Assembly: GCA_038248985.1 (NCBI GenBank)
Contig: JBBRWV010000135.1
Coordinates: forward strand, 1 to 9,217
Direction of reading: 5' to 3'
Length of the DNA stretch: 9,217 bases
Source: JBBRWV01 sp038248985
Lineage (GTDB): Bacteria; Planctomycetota; Phycisphaerae; WQYP01
Shown: piece by piece, positions 1-5,607 of the stretch
How positions within the stretch are numbered: position 1 is the stretch's first letter
How the letters are laid out: each line of letters begins with the position of its first letter
Made by a program: the position numbers and the translations under genes
Notes under the pieces: generated by a model
Told to the model about the DNA's origin: nothing
Database searches by the model: none
Seen by the model: only the letters and a program-made list of their open reading frames with translations

Positions 1-114
1 AATCCGCGGGTGATCAAAAGGAAGATGAGCAAGTGGAAGAAAAAGCGCGCCGTGCACCACCACTACCCGCAGCCTACTCAAGGGTTCCGAGATTCCATAG
101 TTATGCTTCGTTGA
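1..114 (+). CDS. IS4-type transposase, C-terminal end (partial)
   Basis: The first reading frame is open from base 1 to the TGA at 112-114, giving 37 residues whose upstream part lies outside the window. The peptide is very basic, begins NPRVIKRKMSKWKKKR and ends YPQPTQGFRDSIVML. This matches my memory of the extreme C-terminus of a group of IS4/DDE transposases, in which a P-R-V-[IV]-K-R-K-M-S block is followed by a P-Q-P-T block and a hydrophobic end. The catalytic DDE residues would lie upstream and cannot be seen. If the call is right, the right terminal inverted repeat should lie within a few tens of bases after the stop, but without the left end I cannot locate it. An alternative is a short basic protein starting at the ATG at 25 (29 residues). 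That is less likely because the frame is open upstream of it. Confidence 0.55.
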   Translation, partial: NPRVIKRKMSKWKKKRAVHHHYPQPTQGFRDSIVMLR

Positions 115-729
115 ACGGTATTGGGGTTAGCCGTTGGTTGCATGAGTGCCCCACGCTTTTATTTGAAGCCGCTTACGCACAGGGGAGAAATGGGGGGGCT
201 AGCGGACCAAGTCATGGTCATAGTCATCAGGCCGAGGTTTCCGGCGGCGAGGGTGGGAGATTTGCCCATCACGAGCCCGGCCCGGTTACGGAGGGGGGCA
301 CGGTCGATCCAATCAGAGCGGCCAGCGAGTTGATCAGGCGGCTCACTGCGAATCGCAATGGGAAGAGCAACACCATTCACTCCATTCATAAACGATTTCT
401 CCGAACAGAGGTAAAGATAGATATCTCCCCAATTAAGACGCCGGCGGGGGATATGGTTCAAAAAAAAATGTATTTTTGCCCAAGTGTATTCGCGAGGAAG
501 CGGGAGCGAATCCGTTACTGGTGTGTTGGTAAGAAGTTGCTGTCCATGCTATTTCGTTTCAAAACGGGAATGCGATTCATAACCGGAGAAGGTATTTTGC
601 GGATATTTTTATCAGGAATGCCCCGCAGGCCCATCCTGCGCGGGATATGCGTCTTTGCCTGACCTAAAAAGGGATGAAAGTGTCCTGGAAGACCCACTGT
701 CCGGAAAAATCGACGGAATTGCATAGGTT

Positions 730-757
730 TTGCTTGAAATGTGCCCACTTCTATTGA
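730..757 (+). promoter_or_regulatory. Candidate promoter of the histone-like gene
   Basis: TTGCTT at 730-735 and TATTGA at 752-757 are separated by 16 bases, a reasonable sigma-70-like arrangement in a locally AT-richer stretch. Transcription would begin near 764 and leave a leader of about 60 bases before the ATG at 823. This is only a consensus-like match found by eye. Confidence 0.3.
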
Positions 758-808
758 AAATACCCGTTACGCAAAGAACATGAGGTTCTGGCGGCTCCCG
801 AAAAACCT

Positions 809-818
809 TAAGGAGGAA
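809..818 (+). promoter_or_regulatory. Strong Shine-Dalgarno site
   Basis: TAAGGAGGAA contains the full anti-16S complement AAGGAGG. Its GGAGG core ends 6 bases before the ATG at 823. It is one of the two best ribosome binding sites in the window, consistent with an abundant small DNA-binding protein, and it fixes the start codon. Confidence 0.85.
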
Positions 819-822
819 ACCC

Positions 823-1035
823 ATGACTGAAGTTCCCGCAGCCCCCACGAGCGGCTCCAGCGACGAATTTGAGGCGCTCAAGAAGCTGGTCCAGGAAGCT
901 GAAGCCGACTATCAGAAGGCCATCGGCGGCAACAAAGCAGCCGGCACGCGCGTCCGCAAGTCCATGCAGGATATCAAGTCGCAGGCCCAGGCGATCCGCG
1001 TCCGCGTTCTGGAAACCCGTTCCACCACACCGTAA
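823..1035 (+). CDS. Histone H1-like protein of the Hc1 family
   Basis: This 70-residue protein is probably a nucleoid-associated DNA-binding protein. Residues 14-63 form a charged helical stretch (DEFEALKKLVQEAEADYQKA), then a G-N-K-A-A-G-T-R-x-R-K-x-M-Q-D block at about 35-50, then an I-R-x-x-V-L-E end. The NKAAGTRVRKSMQDIK segment is the part I recognise from Hc1-type histones of Chlamydiae and Planctomycetes. Chlamydial Hc1 is about 125 residues with a lysine/alanine-rich tail. Here the protein stops after the helical domain with only a short RSTTP end, so the strongly basic tail is missing. The start is fixed by the AAGGAGG site 6 bases upstream. It appears to be transcribed alone, since the next gene is 138 bases away. 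The family call is good; the cellular role (chromosome compaction) is inferred from the family. Confidence 0.8.
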   Translation: MTEVPAAPTSGSSDEFEALKKLVQEAEADYQKAIGGNKAAGTRVRKSMQDIKSQAQAIRVRVLETRSTTP

Positions 1036-1173
1036 TGAATCCATCGCGGAGCAATGGAGCGATTGGGCGACGCACCGCGTTGGTCCCTCCTTTAATGCCC
1101 CGCAATTTGTTTTACCTTCCGCCTAACCAGTTTCTTGCCGACACTCCGATGTTCTTAGAGGTTCCACGCCCGC

Positions 1174-1647
1174 ATGCCGCCAACCTTACTTTATGATTTG
1201 TCCAAAGTTGATTTCCGCAAAATTGTCGTCTCCCAGGAGGGAATCCGGGCGATCATCCCGCAGCGCTTTGAAATGGAAATGCTCACCGGCATCGTCCATG
1301 AAGATGACACGGAAGACGTGATCATCGGCGTGAAGGATGTCCGGGCGGACGAATTCTGGGTGCGCGGCCACATCCCGGGGCGGCCGCTGTTTCCGGGCGT
1401 GTTGATGATCGAAACCGCAGCCCAGCTATGCGCGTACTGGACAATGAAGCGGCGTCCGCAGATGGGGTTTATCGGTTTTGCCAAGTGTGACGAGGTGCGT
1501 TTCCGCGCCCCGGTCATTCCGCCGGCCAAGTTATTTATTGTGGTCAAGACCATCGAGTTGAACAATCGCCGGGCGGTGGGGAAGTGCCAGGGGATTCTCA
1601 ATGGCAATATGGTGTTTGAGGCAACGATCACCGGCATGAGCGTGTAG
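1174..1647 (+). CDS. FabZ-like 3-hydroxyacyl-ACP dehydratase (hot-dog fold)
   Basis: At 157 residues this has the usual FabZ length. FabZ removes water from 3-hydroxyacyl-ACP in type II fatty-acid synthesis, in the cytoplasm. The core motif is RGHIPGRPLFPGVLMIETAAQ at about 64-84, equivalent to the family's GHFPGxPVxPGVLMIEALAQ. The catalytic pair is H66 and E80, 14 residues apart as in FabZ. An F-R-A-P-V-I-P-P block at 110-117 matches the FRRPVxPGD strand. One difference stands out: the family's P-H-R-Y-P-F segment reads I-P-Q-R-F-E-M-E-M here (about 28-36), so that His is a Gln and the following residues are unusual. It may be a dedicated paralogue acting in a special lipid or polyketide pathway rather than the main FabZ. 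The ribosome site is weak (AGAGG at 1157-1161, about 12 bases upstream), so the start is less certain. No other fatty-acid genes are in view. Confidence 0.78.
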   Translation: MPPTLLYDLSKVDFRKIVVSQEGIRAIIPQRFEMEMLTGIVHEDDTEDVIIGVKDVRADEFWVRGHIPGRPLFPGVLMIETAAQLCAYWTMKRRPQMGFIGFAKCDEVRFRAPVIPPAKLFIVVKTIELNNRRAVGKCQGILNGNMVFEATITGMSV

Positions 1648-1662
1648 CGAGCGCGTAGAAAA

Positions 1663-1696
1663 GGCGTCGCTACTTGCCTGCGTGTGCAGCGACGCC
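1663..1696. terminator. Hairpin between convergent genes, possible bidirectional terminator
   Basis: A perfect 9-base inverted repeat, GGCGTCGCT at 1663-1671 and AGCGACGCC at 1688-1696, encloses a 16-base loop. It sits between the stop of the fabZ-like gene (1647) and the stop of the opposite-strand lipoprotein gene (1730). There is no T-run on either side, so it would be a non-canonical terminator. Its left arm could instead pair with TAGCGA at 1645-1650, which includes the fabZ stop codon. Confidence 0.4.
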
Positions 1697-1729
1697 CGCG
1701 GGCCATCCTGTCACCCCCCCCCACTGATA

Positions 1730-2158
1730 TCAACGCCACCCGCCAATGGAAAAATGGAATTCCGTGCCCTTTTTCTCCCACTGCGGATTTTCGTAATGGG
1801 CATTGCGGCGCGGCGGCACTTCCCAACGCCCGGATACCCATACCCATTGATTGCGCTGGCTGACCCAGTAGCCCGGAATCCAGACGGCATCACGCGTCGG
1901 CTGGCGCGGAATACGCTCGGCATACGGGGCCGGCGGCTGGCTGCGCACGACCACCATGCGATCGCGCGGGGGTTCCTGCACGATCACCACATTGCCCGAC
2001 AACCCGACATTCACCTCGGGGTCCCGGTGGCGACGATCATCCCCGCGGGAGTCGTAACGGCCCGAATCACGGCGGTGATCGTGGGAATCCTTGTCGCACC
2101 CGACAAGCCCCGCAGTTGCGGCCATCAGTAGCGCGGCTAACCAAGAACGTGAAATCAT
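1730..2158 (-). CDS. WXXGXW-repeat lipoprotein
   Basis: This is a 142-residue predicted lipoprotein. The N-terminus is a signal peptide: MISRSW, a hydrophobic stretch at 7-19, then the lipobox LVGC at 18-21. C21 would be the lipidated cysteine, and the mature protein would sit on the outer face of a membrane. Residues 22-48 are a hydrophilic linker rich in D, R and H (HDHRRDSGRYDSRGDDRRH). The C-terminal part carries two WXXGXW motifs, VWIPGYW at 92-98 and VWVSGRW at 106-112, typical of a small periplasmic repeat family of unknown function (YXWX/BcpO-related). The start has a GAGGAG ribosome site 8 bases upstream. The gene lies 121 bases downstream of fliN on the same strand, so it may share its transcript, but nothing links the functions. 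Its precise role is unknown. Confidence 0.75.
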   Translation of the reverse strand: MISRSWLAALLMAATAGLVGCDKDSHDHRRDSGRYDSRGDDRRHRDPEVNVGLSGNVVIVQEPPRDRMVVVRSQPPAPYAERIPRQPTRDAVWIPGYWVSQRNQWVWVSGRWEVPPRRNAHYENPQWEKKGTEFHFSIGGWR

Positions 2159-2279
2159 AAAGTGAACTCCTCAAAAACATCGCGCCTTATTGATGGTAGG
2201 CGCTAACGGCGAAAGCATAGCGCAGAAAATTTCCCCCTCGGCATCTTTGTGTTCGCGAATAAATGGCAAAATGAAGGGC

Positions 2280-2831
2280 TCAGGCCCGGCCCAGTTTGCG
2301 GATCGTCTCGGCGACCGACCCGATCGACGTAATCTTGATCCCGAAATTTTCCCCGACTTTTACCGCATGGCCCTTGCCAATGGCTTTGTTATTGACCAGA
2401 AGATCCATTTCCTCATCGGCATTTTTCTGGAATTCCAAAATGGCGCCCACGGCCAGGCGCATGACTTCCGCCACATTGAGGCGGCGTCGGCCGAGTTGGA
2501 CAATCAGGGGCACCTCGATCGCCAGCAGCCGGTGAATTTCACCCGTCGCCGCTTTAGGGGCAGTAGCGCTGGGGCCGGGTGCGGAGAATTCGCCCGCGAG
2601 ATCGACGGCGTTGGCGGAATCCAACATGCCGGGGGACCCTGCGGCGGGGATGCCGGGGGTTTCCATTTCGCCGGCGATTTCCGCGATGGAGGCCGCCGCG
2701 TGATCCAGGCCGACCACGGCGGCAGGCGACGCGGGCGCAGTTTCCGCCCCAACCTTTTGGCTCAAGTCTTCTGTTTGCTCCTGAATGGTGTTCAGCAGCG
2801 CATCGACCGCGTTTTGATCCATGTATGACAT
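2280..2831 (-). CDS. fliN: Flagellar motor switch protein FliN (SpoA domain)
   Basis: FliN is a C-ring component at the cytoplasmic base of the flagellum, where it helps switch rotation and takes part in flagellar export. With the chosen start the protein has 183 residues. The N-terminal MDQNAVDALLNTIQ resembles the LSQDEIDALL start of FliM/FliN proteins. A long Ala/Pro/Gly-rich linker covers about 25-97. A SpoA domain fills about 99-181, including IEVPLIVQLGRRRLNVAEV, LEFQKNADEEMDLLVN and IGKGHAVKVGENFGIKI, which match the family's G-x-V-V-x-V-x-E-N-F-G-[IV]-[RK]-I signature. I chose ATG 2831 (MSYMDQN); ATG 2822 is the alternative. The frame stays open to 2930, but the codon there is TTG and the extra residues look non-coding. 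No clear Shine-Dalgarno site precedes 2831. No other flagellar genes are visible, so it is isolated here. Confidence 0.85.
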   Translation of the reverse strand: MSYMDQNAVDALLNTIQEQTEDLSQKVGAETAPASPAAVVGLDHAAASIAEIAGEMETPGIPAAGSPGMLDSANAVDLAGEFSAPGPSATAPKAATGEIHRLLAIEVPLIVQLGRRRLNVAEVMRLAVGAILEFQKNADEEMDLLVNNKAIGKGHAVKVGENFGIKITSIGSVAETIRKLGRA

Positions 2832-2905
2832 CGTGAGTAATATCGGCTCAAGAGGAGGGCGGGCATCAAGCGCGGTCGGGAAACGCGATTTGGGGCCGCT
2901 TTCGC

Positions 2906-2934
2906 TTGACACCTCGCGAAGTATCGACAATCAT
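2906..2934 (+). promoter_or_regulatory. Candidate promoter of the aldo/keto reductase gene
   Basis: A perfect TTGACA at 2906-2911 is followed after 17 bases by AATCAT at 2929-2934, which matches 4 of 6 positions of the -10 consensus. Transcription would start near 2941, giving a leader of about 75 bases that includes the C9 tract at 2983-2991. It lies in the 184-base divergent gap between fliN and the reductase gene. Confidence 0.4.
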
Positions 2935-2982
2935 CAATACTCTCAGGCACAGCGGATTTACCTCGTCACTCACCCATTTCCT

Positions 2983-2991
2983 CCCCCCCCC
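2983..2991. repeat. Homopolymeric C9 tract in a leader region
   Basis: Nine consecutive C residues lie in a pyrimidine-rich stretch (about 2972-3000), between the candidate promoter and the ribosome site of the reductase gene. Such runs are prone to slipped-strand length change. Confidence 0.85.
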
Positions 2992-3015
2992 GCACCCCCT
3001 TGAAAGGAATCCTCC

Positions 3016-4029
3016 ATGCAATACGCCAACCTCGGCCGCACCGGCACCAAAGTCTCCCGCCTCTGCCTGGGCACCATGAACTTCGGCCCGCGCACCAGCG
3101 AAGCCGATTCCCACGCCATCCTCACCAAGGCCCTCGAACTGGGCATCAATTTCTGGGACACCGCCGACGTCTATGGCGGTGACAAAAAAGGACACACAGA
3201 AGAAATCGTCGGCAACTACTTTGCGGCCAACCCTGCCGCCCGACCGCAAGTCGTCCTGGCGACCAAGTATCACGGCCAGATGGGCAGCGGCGCCAATGAG
3301 CGCGGTGCGTCGGCCATTCACATCCGCCACGCGGCCGAAGCGTCGCTCAAGCGGCTCAAGACCGATTACCTCGATCTCTACCAAATGCATCATGTCAACC
3401 GCGATACGCCCTGGGAAGAAGTTTATCAGGCACTGGAAACGCTGCGGGCGCAGGGCAAGATCATCTACGCCGGCGTTTCCAACCATTCCGGCTGGCAAAT
3501 CGCTCAGGCCGTTGAAACCGCCCGCCGCCTGAACACGCTGGGCATCGTTTCCGAGCAATCCAAGTACTCGCTCTACTGCCGCCACATTGAGCTGGAAGTA
3601 TTGCCCGCCTGCCGCAACTACGGTCTGGCGGTGATTCCGTGGTCGCCGCTGGACGGCGGTTTCCTGGGCGGCGTTCTCGGCACCGTCACCGGGCAAAACA
3701 CCCGCCGCGGTGGTGAAGGCATGCAGAAGAAAATTGCCGCCAACAAAGACAAGCTGCAGAAGTGGGAAGATCTGTGTAAATCGCTGGGGGAAAAACCGGC
3801 CGACGTTGCCCTGGCGTGGATGCTGGCCGTCCCGGGCGTCACGGCTCCGATCATCGGCCCGCGCACGATGGACCAGCTTACCGGTTCCCTCCGCGCGTTG
3901 GAGATTCCCATCACGCAGGAAATCAACGACAAGCTGGATGAGATTTTCCCCTCGATGCGACACCCGGATATGGGCTACAACGTGAAAAGCCCCTACAAAT
4001 ACGAAGCCCCGGAAGCGTATGCGTGGTAA
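3016..4029 (+). CDS. Aldo/keto reductase
   Basis: This 337-residue protein is a full-length NAD(P)H-dependent oxidoreductase of the AKR superfamily, a cytoplasmic TIM barrel that interconverts carbonyls and alcohols. The N-terminus MQYANLGRTGTKVSRLCLGTM is the usual first strand. The catalytic tetrad is visible: D48 and Y53 in FWDTADVYG, K84 in LATKYHG, and H125 in LDLYQMHHVN. Cofactor-side blocks follow: GVSNHSGWQ, IVSEQSKYSLYCRHIE, VIPWSPLDGGFLGG, and near the C-terminus APIIGPRTMDQL, where the AKR phosphate-binding G-x-R sits. The overall pattern resembles the YghZ/YajO-like (AKR11-14) type, whose members act on aldehydes, glyceraldehyde phosphate or sugars. The substrate cannot be read from the sequence. 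The start is supported by AAGGA at 3004-3008, 7 bases before the ATG. It seems to be a single-gene unit, divergent from fliN. Confidence 0.93.
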   Translation: MQYANLGRTGTKVSRLCLGTMNFGPRTSEADSHAILTKALELGINFWDTADVYGGDKKGHTEEIVGNYFAANPAARPQVVLATKYHGQMGSGANERGASAIHIRHAAEASLKRLKTDYLDLYQMHHVNRDTPWEEVYQALETLRAQGKIIYAGVSNHSGWQIAQAVETARRLNTLGIVSEQSKYSLYCRHIELEVLPACRNYGLAVIPWSPLDGGFLGGVLGTVTGQNTRRGGEGMQKKIAANKDKLQKWEDLCKSLGEKPADVALAWMLAVPGVTAPIIGPRTMDQLTGSLRALEIPITQEINDKLDEIFPSMRHPDMGYNVKSPYKYEAPEAYAW

Positions 4030-4098
4030 CGGCCGAGGGTGATTCCGACATTTGCGGGATTTCCGCGGCCTGACCGGGTCGATTTATCTCTTGCCCCC

Positions 4099-4125
4099 AG
4101 CGACGACACGCGGCCCCGCGTCGCT
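4099..4125 (+). terminator. Hairpin after the aldo/keto reductase gene
   Basis: AGCGACG at 4099-4105 can pair with CGTCGCT at 4119-4125. Alternatively ACGCG (4108-4112) can pair with CGCGT (4117-4121) across a 4-base loop. The sequence after the hairpin is TGTTC rather than a T-run, so termination is possible but not typical. Its right edge abuts the candidate leuD promoter. Confidence 0.3.
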
Positions 4126-4153
4126 TGTTCCACGCCCCCACTTTCCCTACACT
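4125..4153 (+). promoter_or_regulatory. Candidate leuD promoter
   Basis: TTGTTC at 4125-4130 and TACACT at 4148-4153 are separated by exactly 17 bases. Transcription would begin about 4160, leaving a leader of roughly 27 bases with the AAAGGA ribosome site at 4174-4179. It probably drives leuD and the two genes that follow it closely. Confidence 0.45.
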
Positions 4154-4186
4154 CACGGGCTCGAAATTCCCTGAAAGGACCGATCC

Positions 4187-4750
4187 ATGAACGACTTTAT
4201 CCGCGGCAAGGCGTATGTTCTCGGCGACAACATCGACACCGATCAAATCATTCCCGCCAAATTCCTCGCGTACAACCCCAGCGACCCGACCGAACGCAAA
4301 TACTTCGGCATGTACGCCATGGACGGTCTTCCCGCCGGGCAGGCCGGGCTCCCCTCGGGCACGGTGCGCTTTGTGCGGCCCAATGAATTCAAGTCGGACT
4401 TCGCGATCATCATCGGCGGCAAGAACTTCGGCTGCGGCTCCTCGCGTGAGCACGCCCCGCTCGCCATTGCCGAGGCCGGCTCCGTGGCGGTCATCGCCGA
4501 GTTTTACGCCCGGATCTTTTTCCGCAACTGCGTCAACGGGGGGTACCTGGTGCCCTTCGAGACGGAGGTGCGTCTGTGCGGGGAAATCAAGACGGGCGAC
4601 GAACTGGAAATCGACGTCAAGCGCAGCATTTTGAAGAACGTCTCGCAGAACAAATCGTACACGTTGCGTCCGCTGGGCGATGTCGCCCCGATCATCGAAG
4701 CCGGCGGTGTTTTCGAATACGCCAAGCAATCGGGGATGATGGGACGGTAA
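4187..4750 (+). CDS. leuD: 3-isopropylmalate dehydratase small subunit
   Basis: LeuD pairs with the iron-sulfur subunit LeuC to isomerise 2-isopropylmalate to 3-isopropylmalate in leucine biosynthesis, in the cytoplasm. At 187 residues it is close to the shorter, archaeal-type small subunits. The swivelling-domain signatures are clear: GDNIDTDQIIP at 13-23, the substrate-loop block GGKNFGCGSSREHAP at 77-91, and IFFRNCVNGG at 110-119. The start is supported by AAAGGA 7 bases upstream. leuC is not adjacent in this window, although the two are often neighbours, so it must lie elsewhere. The close relatives homoaconitase and citraconate/dimethylmalate dehydratase small subunits share these motifs, so the exact substrate is less certain than the family. 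The next gene starts 18 bases after its stop and is probably co-transcribed. Confidence 0.9.
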   Translation: MNDFIRGKAYVLGDNIDTDQIIPAKFLAYNPSDPTERKYFGMYAMDGLPAGQAGLPSGTVRFVRPNEFKSDFAIIIGGKNFGCGSSREHAPLAIAEAGSVAVIAEFYARIFFRNCVNGGYLVPFETEVRLCGEIKTGDELEIDVKRSILKNVSQNKSYTLRPLGDVAPIIEAGGVFEYAKQSGMMGR

Positions 4751-4768
4751 CTCCACGGGTAATTTTCA

Positions 4769-5260
4769 ATGAGCGCCAAAAGACCAAATAGCCCTCGTGC
4801 TGGAACATCACTGGGGTGGTCGTGCATAAAGACCGAATCCGATATCGCCGTTATCCGCCAAGTTGGCAACACGTGCGGCCAGTGCACCGCCACGATGCTG
4901 CTTCTGCAACTCGGTATCCCTGTCACGGTTGGGGATGTCATCAATGTCATCGGCCATGACAATGACACGGCGGCCGATGAGTTGATTGCCGCCCTGTCGT
5001 TGGTGGCCAAGAACCTCACCTTTCGTGCCGAAATTCAGGACGATGAAGATGAATCTGATAAAGGCTTTGCGCTGTACCATCCGAATTGGTGGATGGGTAT
5101 GATGATGGACAGTCGCTCCGGCAGCCACTGGCTGCTCGTGCGCGGCCACGGAGACAGCGAAATTCTGGAAGTTCTCGACTCGGCTGACGGTAGTCGAAGC
5201 CTCGTATCCTGGTCAGAATTCTCCACGCGATGGAACCGAATTGTGGTGCGAGCCAAATGA
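4769..5260 (+). CDS. Small C39-like (papain-fold) cysteine peptidase
   Basis: This 163-residue protein has the layout of the peptidase C39-like domain, the fold that cleaves double-glycine leaders in bacteriocin exporters and also occurs as stand-alone enzymes. RQVGNTCGQCTATMLLLQLGI at 30-50 gives the oxyanion Gln (Q31) and nucleophile (C36, with C39 next) at the start of a helix. GSHWLLVRG at 118-126 supplies the His (H120), and LEVLDSADG at 133-141 the Asp (D137). It has no export signal, membrane segment or ABC/ATPase domain, so it would be a free cytoplasmic protein unless processed. No good ribosome site precedes the ATG, so translation may depend on leuD read-through. It ends in an ATGA overlap with the next gene. 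Base use looks less GC-biased than in purD, hinting at a different history. The substrate is unknown. Confidence 0.7.
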   Translation: MSAKRPNSPRAGTSLGWSCIKTESDIAVIRQVGNTCGQCTATMLLLQLGIPVTVGDVINVIGHDNDTAADELIAALSLVAKNLTFRAEIQDDEDESDKGFALYHPNWWMGMMMDSRSGSHWLLVRGHGDSEILEVLDSADGSRSLVSWSEFSTRWNRIVVRAK

Positions 5261-5535
5261 AAAATGTTATTCTCACCTCCATCTCTCGCGGCACGCCAAA
5301 AACACGCATCGTCATGGAACTCGATGTCGACGGCGTCCATGAAAGATGCACCTTCCGGCAGGTTCCGGGAGAAACCGGCCTGGGCTTCGACGAAACCTTC
5401 AGCCGGATCTTCGCACCCACGCAATTCGCCCGCCCGCTTGGCTCCATCGCCCACGCGTTTACGAAGGGACGCACTCCTCAACTTCCTTTGAAGATAAAGC
5501 CGGTGGCCCTGCCTCGCCCTATCGCCCACAAATGA
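5257..5535 (+). CDS. Small unknown protein coupled to the C39-like peptidase
   Basis: I do not recognise this 92-residue protein. Its ATG (5257-5259) overlaps the TGA of the peptidase gene (5258-5260), a classic ATGA arrangement for coupled translation. I therefore prefer this start over the in-frame ATG at 5230, which lies inside the peptidase gene. The N-terminal half alternates hydrophobic and polar residues (VILTSISRG, TRIVMELDVDG, ERCTFRQVPGE), as expected for beta strands. The middle, GLGFDETFSRIFAP, may be helical. The C-terminus is basic and proline-rich (PLKIKPVALPRPIAHK). There is one cysteine and no signal peptide or membrane segment. The context suggests a partner of the peptidase, such as a substrate, an inhibitor/immunity protein or a regulator, but this is inference only. 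It ends 72 bases before purD. Confidence 0.6.
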   Translation: MKNVILTSISRGTPKTRIVMELDVDGVHERCTFRQVPGETGLGFDETFSRIFAPTQFARPLGSIAHAFTKGRTPQLPLKIKPVALPRPIAHK

Positions 5536-5607
5536 CCCCCTTGTAACTTGTGTCCTCTGTCTATCCCCGGCTTCGTCGCCGCAGCTTTCTCAAGGTTAAT
5601 CGATCCC

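Larger units (their letters stand above)
115..822. other. About 700 bases with no supportable gene
   Basis: Between the transposase end and the histone-like gene I find no convincing coding region. Open frames exist on both strands: plus 33-662 starts inside the transposase tail out of frame, and minus 159-461 gives 100 residues. None has a good ribosome binding site, recognisable motifs or a plausible domain. Composition is patchy. About 180-340 is G-rich, with a G7 run near 190. About 460-790 is more AT-rich, with an A9 run near 460-468. An imperfect hairpin (GCAGG/CCTGC core) lies at about 622-644. The stretch may hold the end of the insertion sequence plus decayed sequence. Confidence 0.5.

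Noticed and set aside
159..461. 100-residue minus-strand open frame (possible gene remnant)
   Set aside because: No start signal and no recognisable family; kept only as a possible decayed fragment in the findings.
33..662. 209-residue plus-strand open frame
   Set aside because: It starts inside the transposase tail in another frame, has no ribosome site, and its peptide shows no domain or sensible composition.
2832..2930. N-terminal extension of fliN
   Set aside because: The first codon would be TTG without a ribosome site, and the extra 33 residues do not resemble FliN, whereas MSYMDQNAVDALL does.
2866..3963. 365-residue minus-strand open frame opposite the aldo/keto reductase
   Set aside because: It is antisense to a clear enzyme with an intact active site. 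Strong third-position GC bias creates long antisense frames; the peptide is Gly/Val/Arg-rich without motifs.
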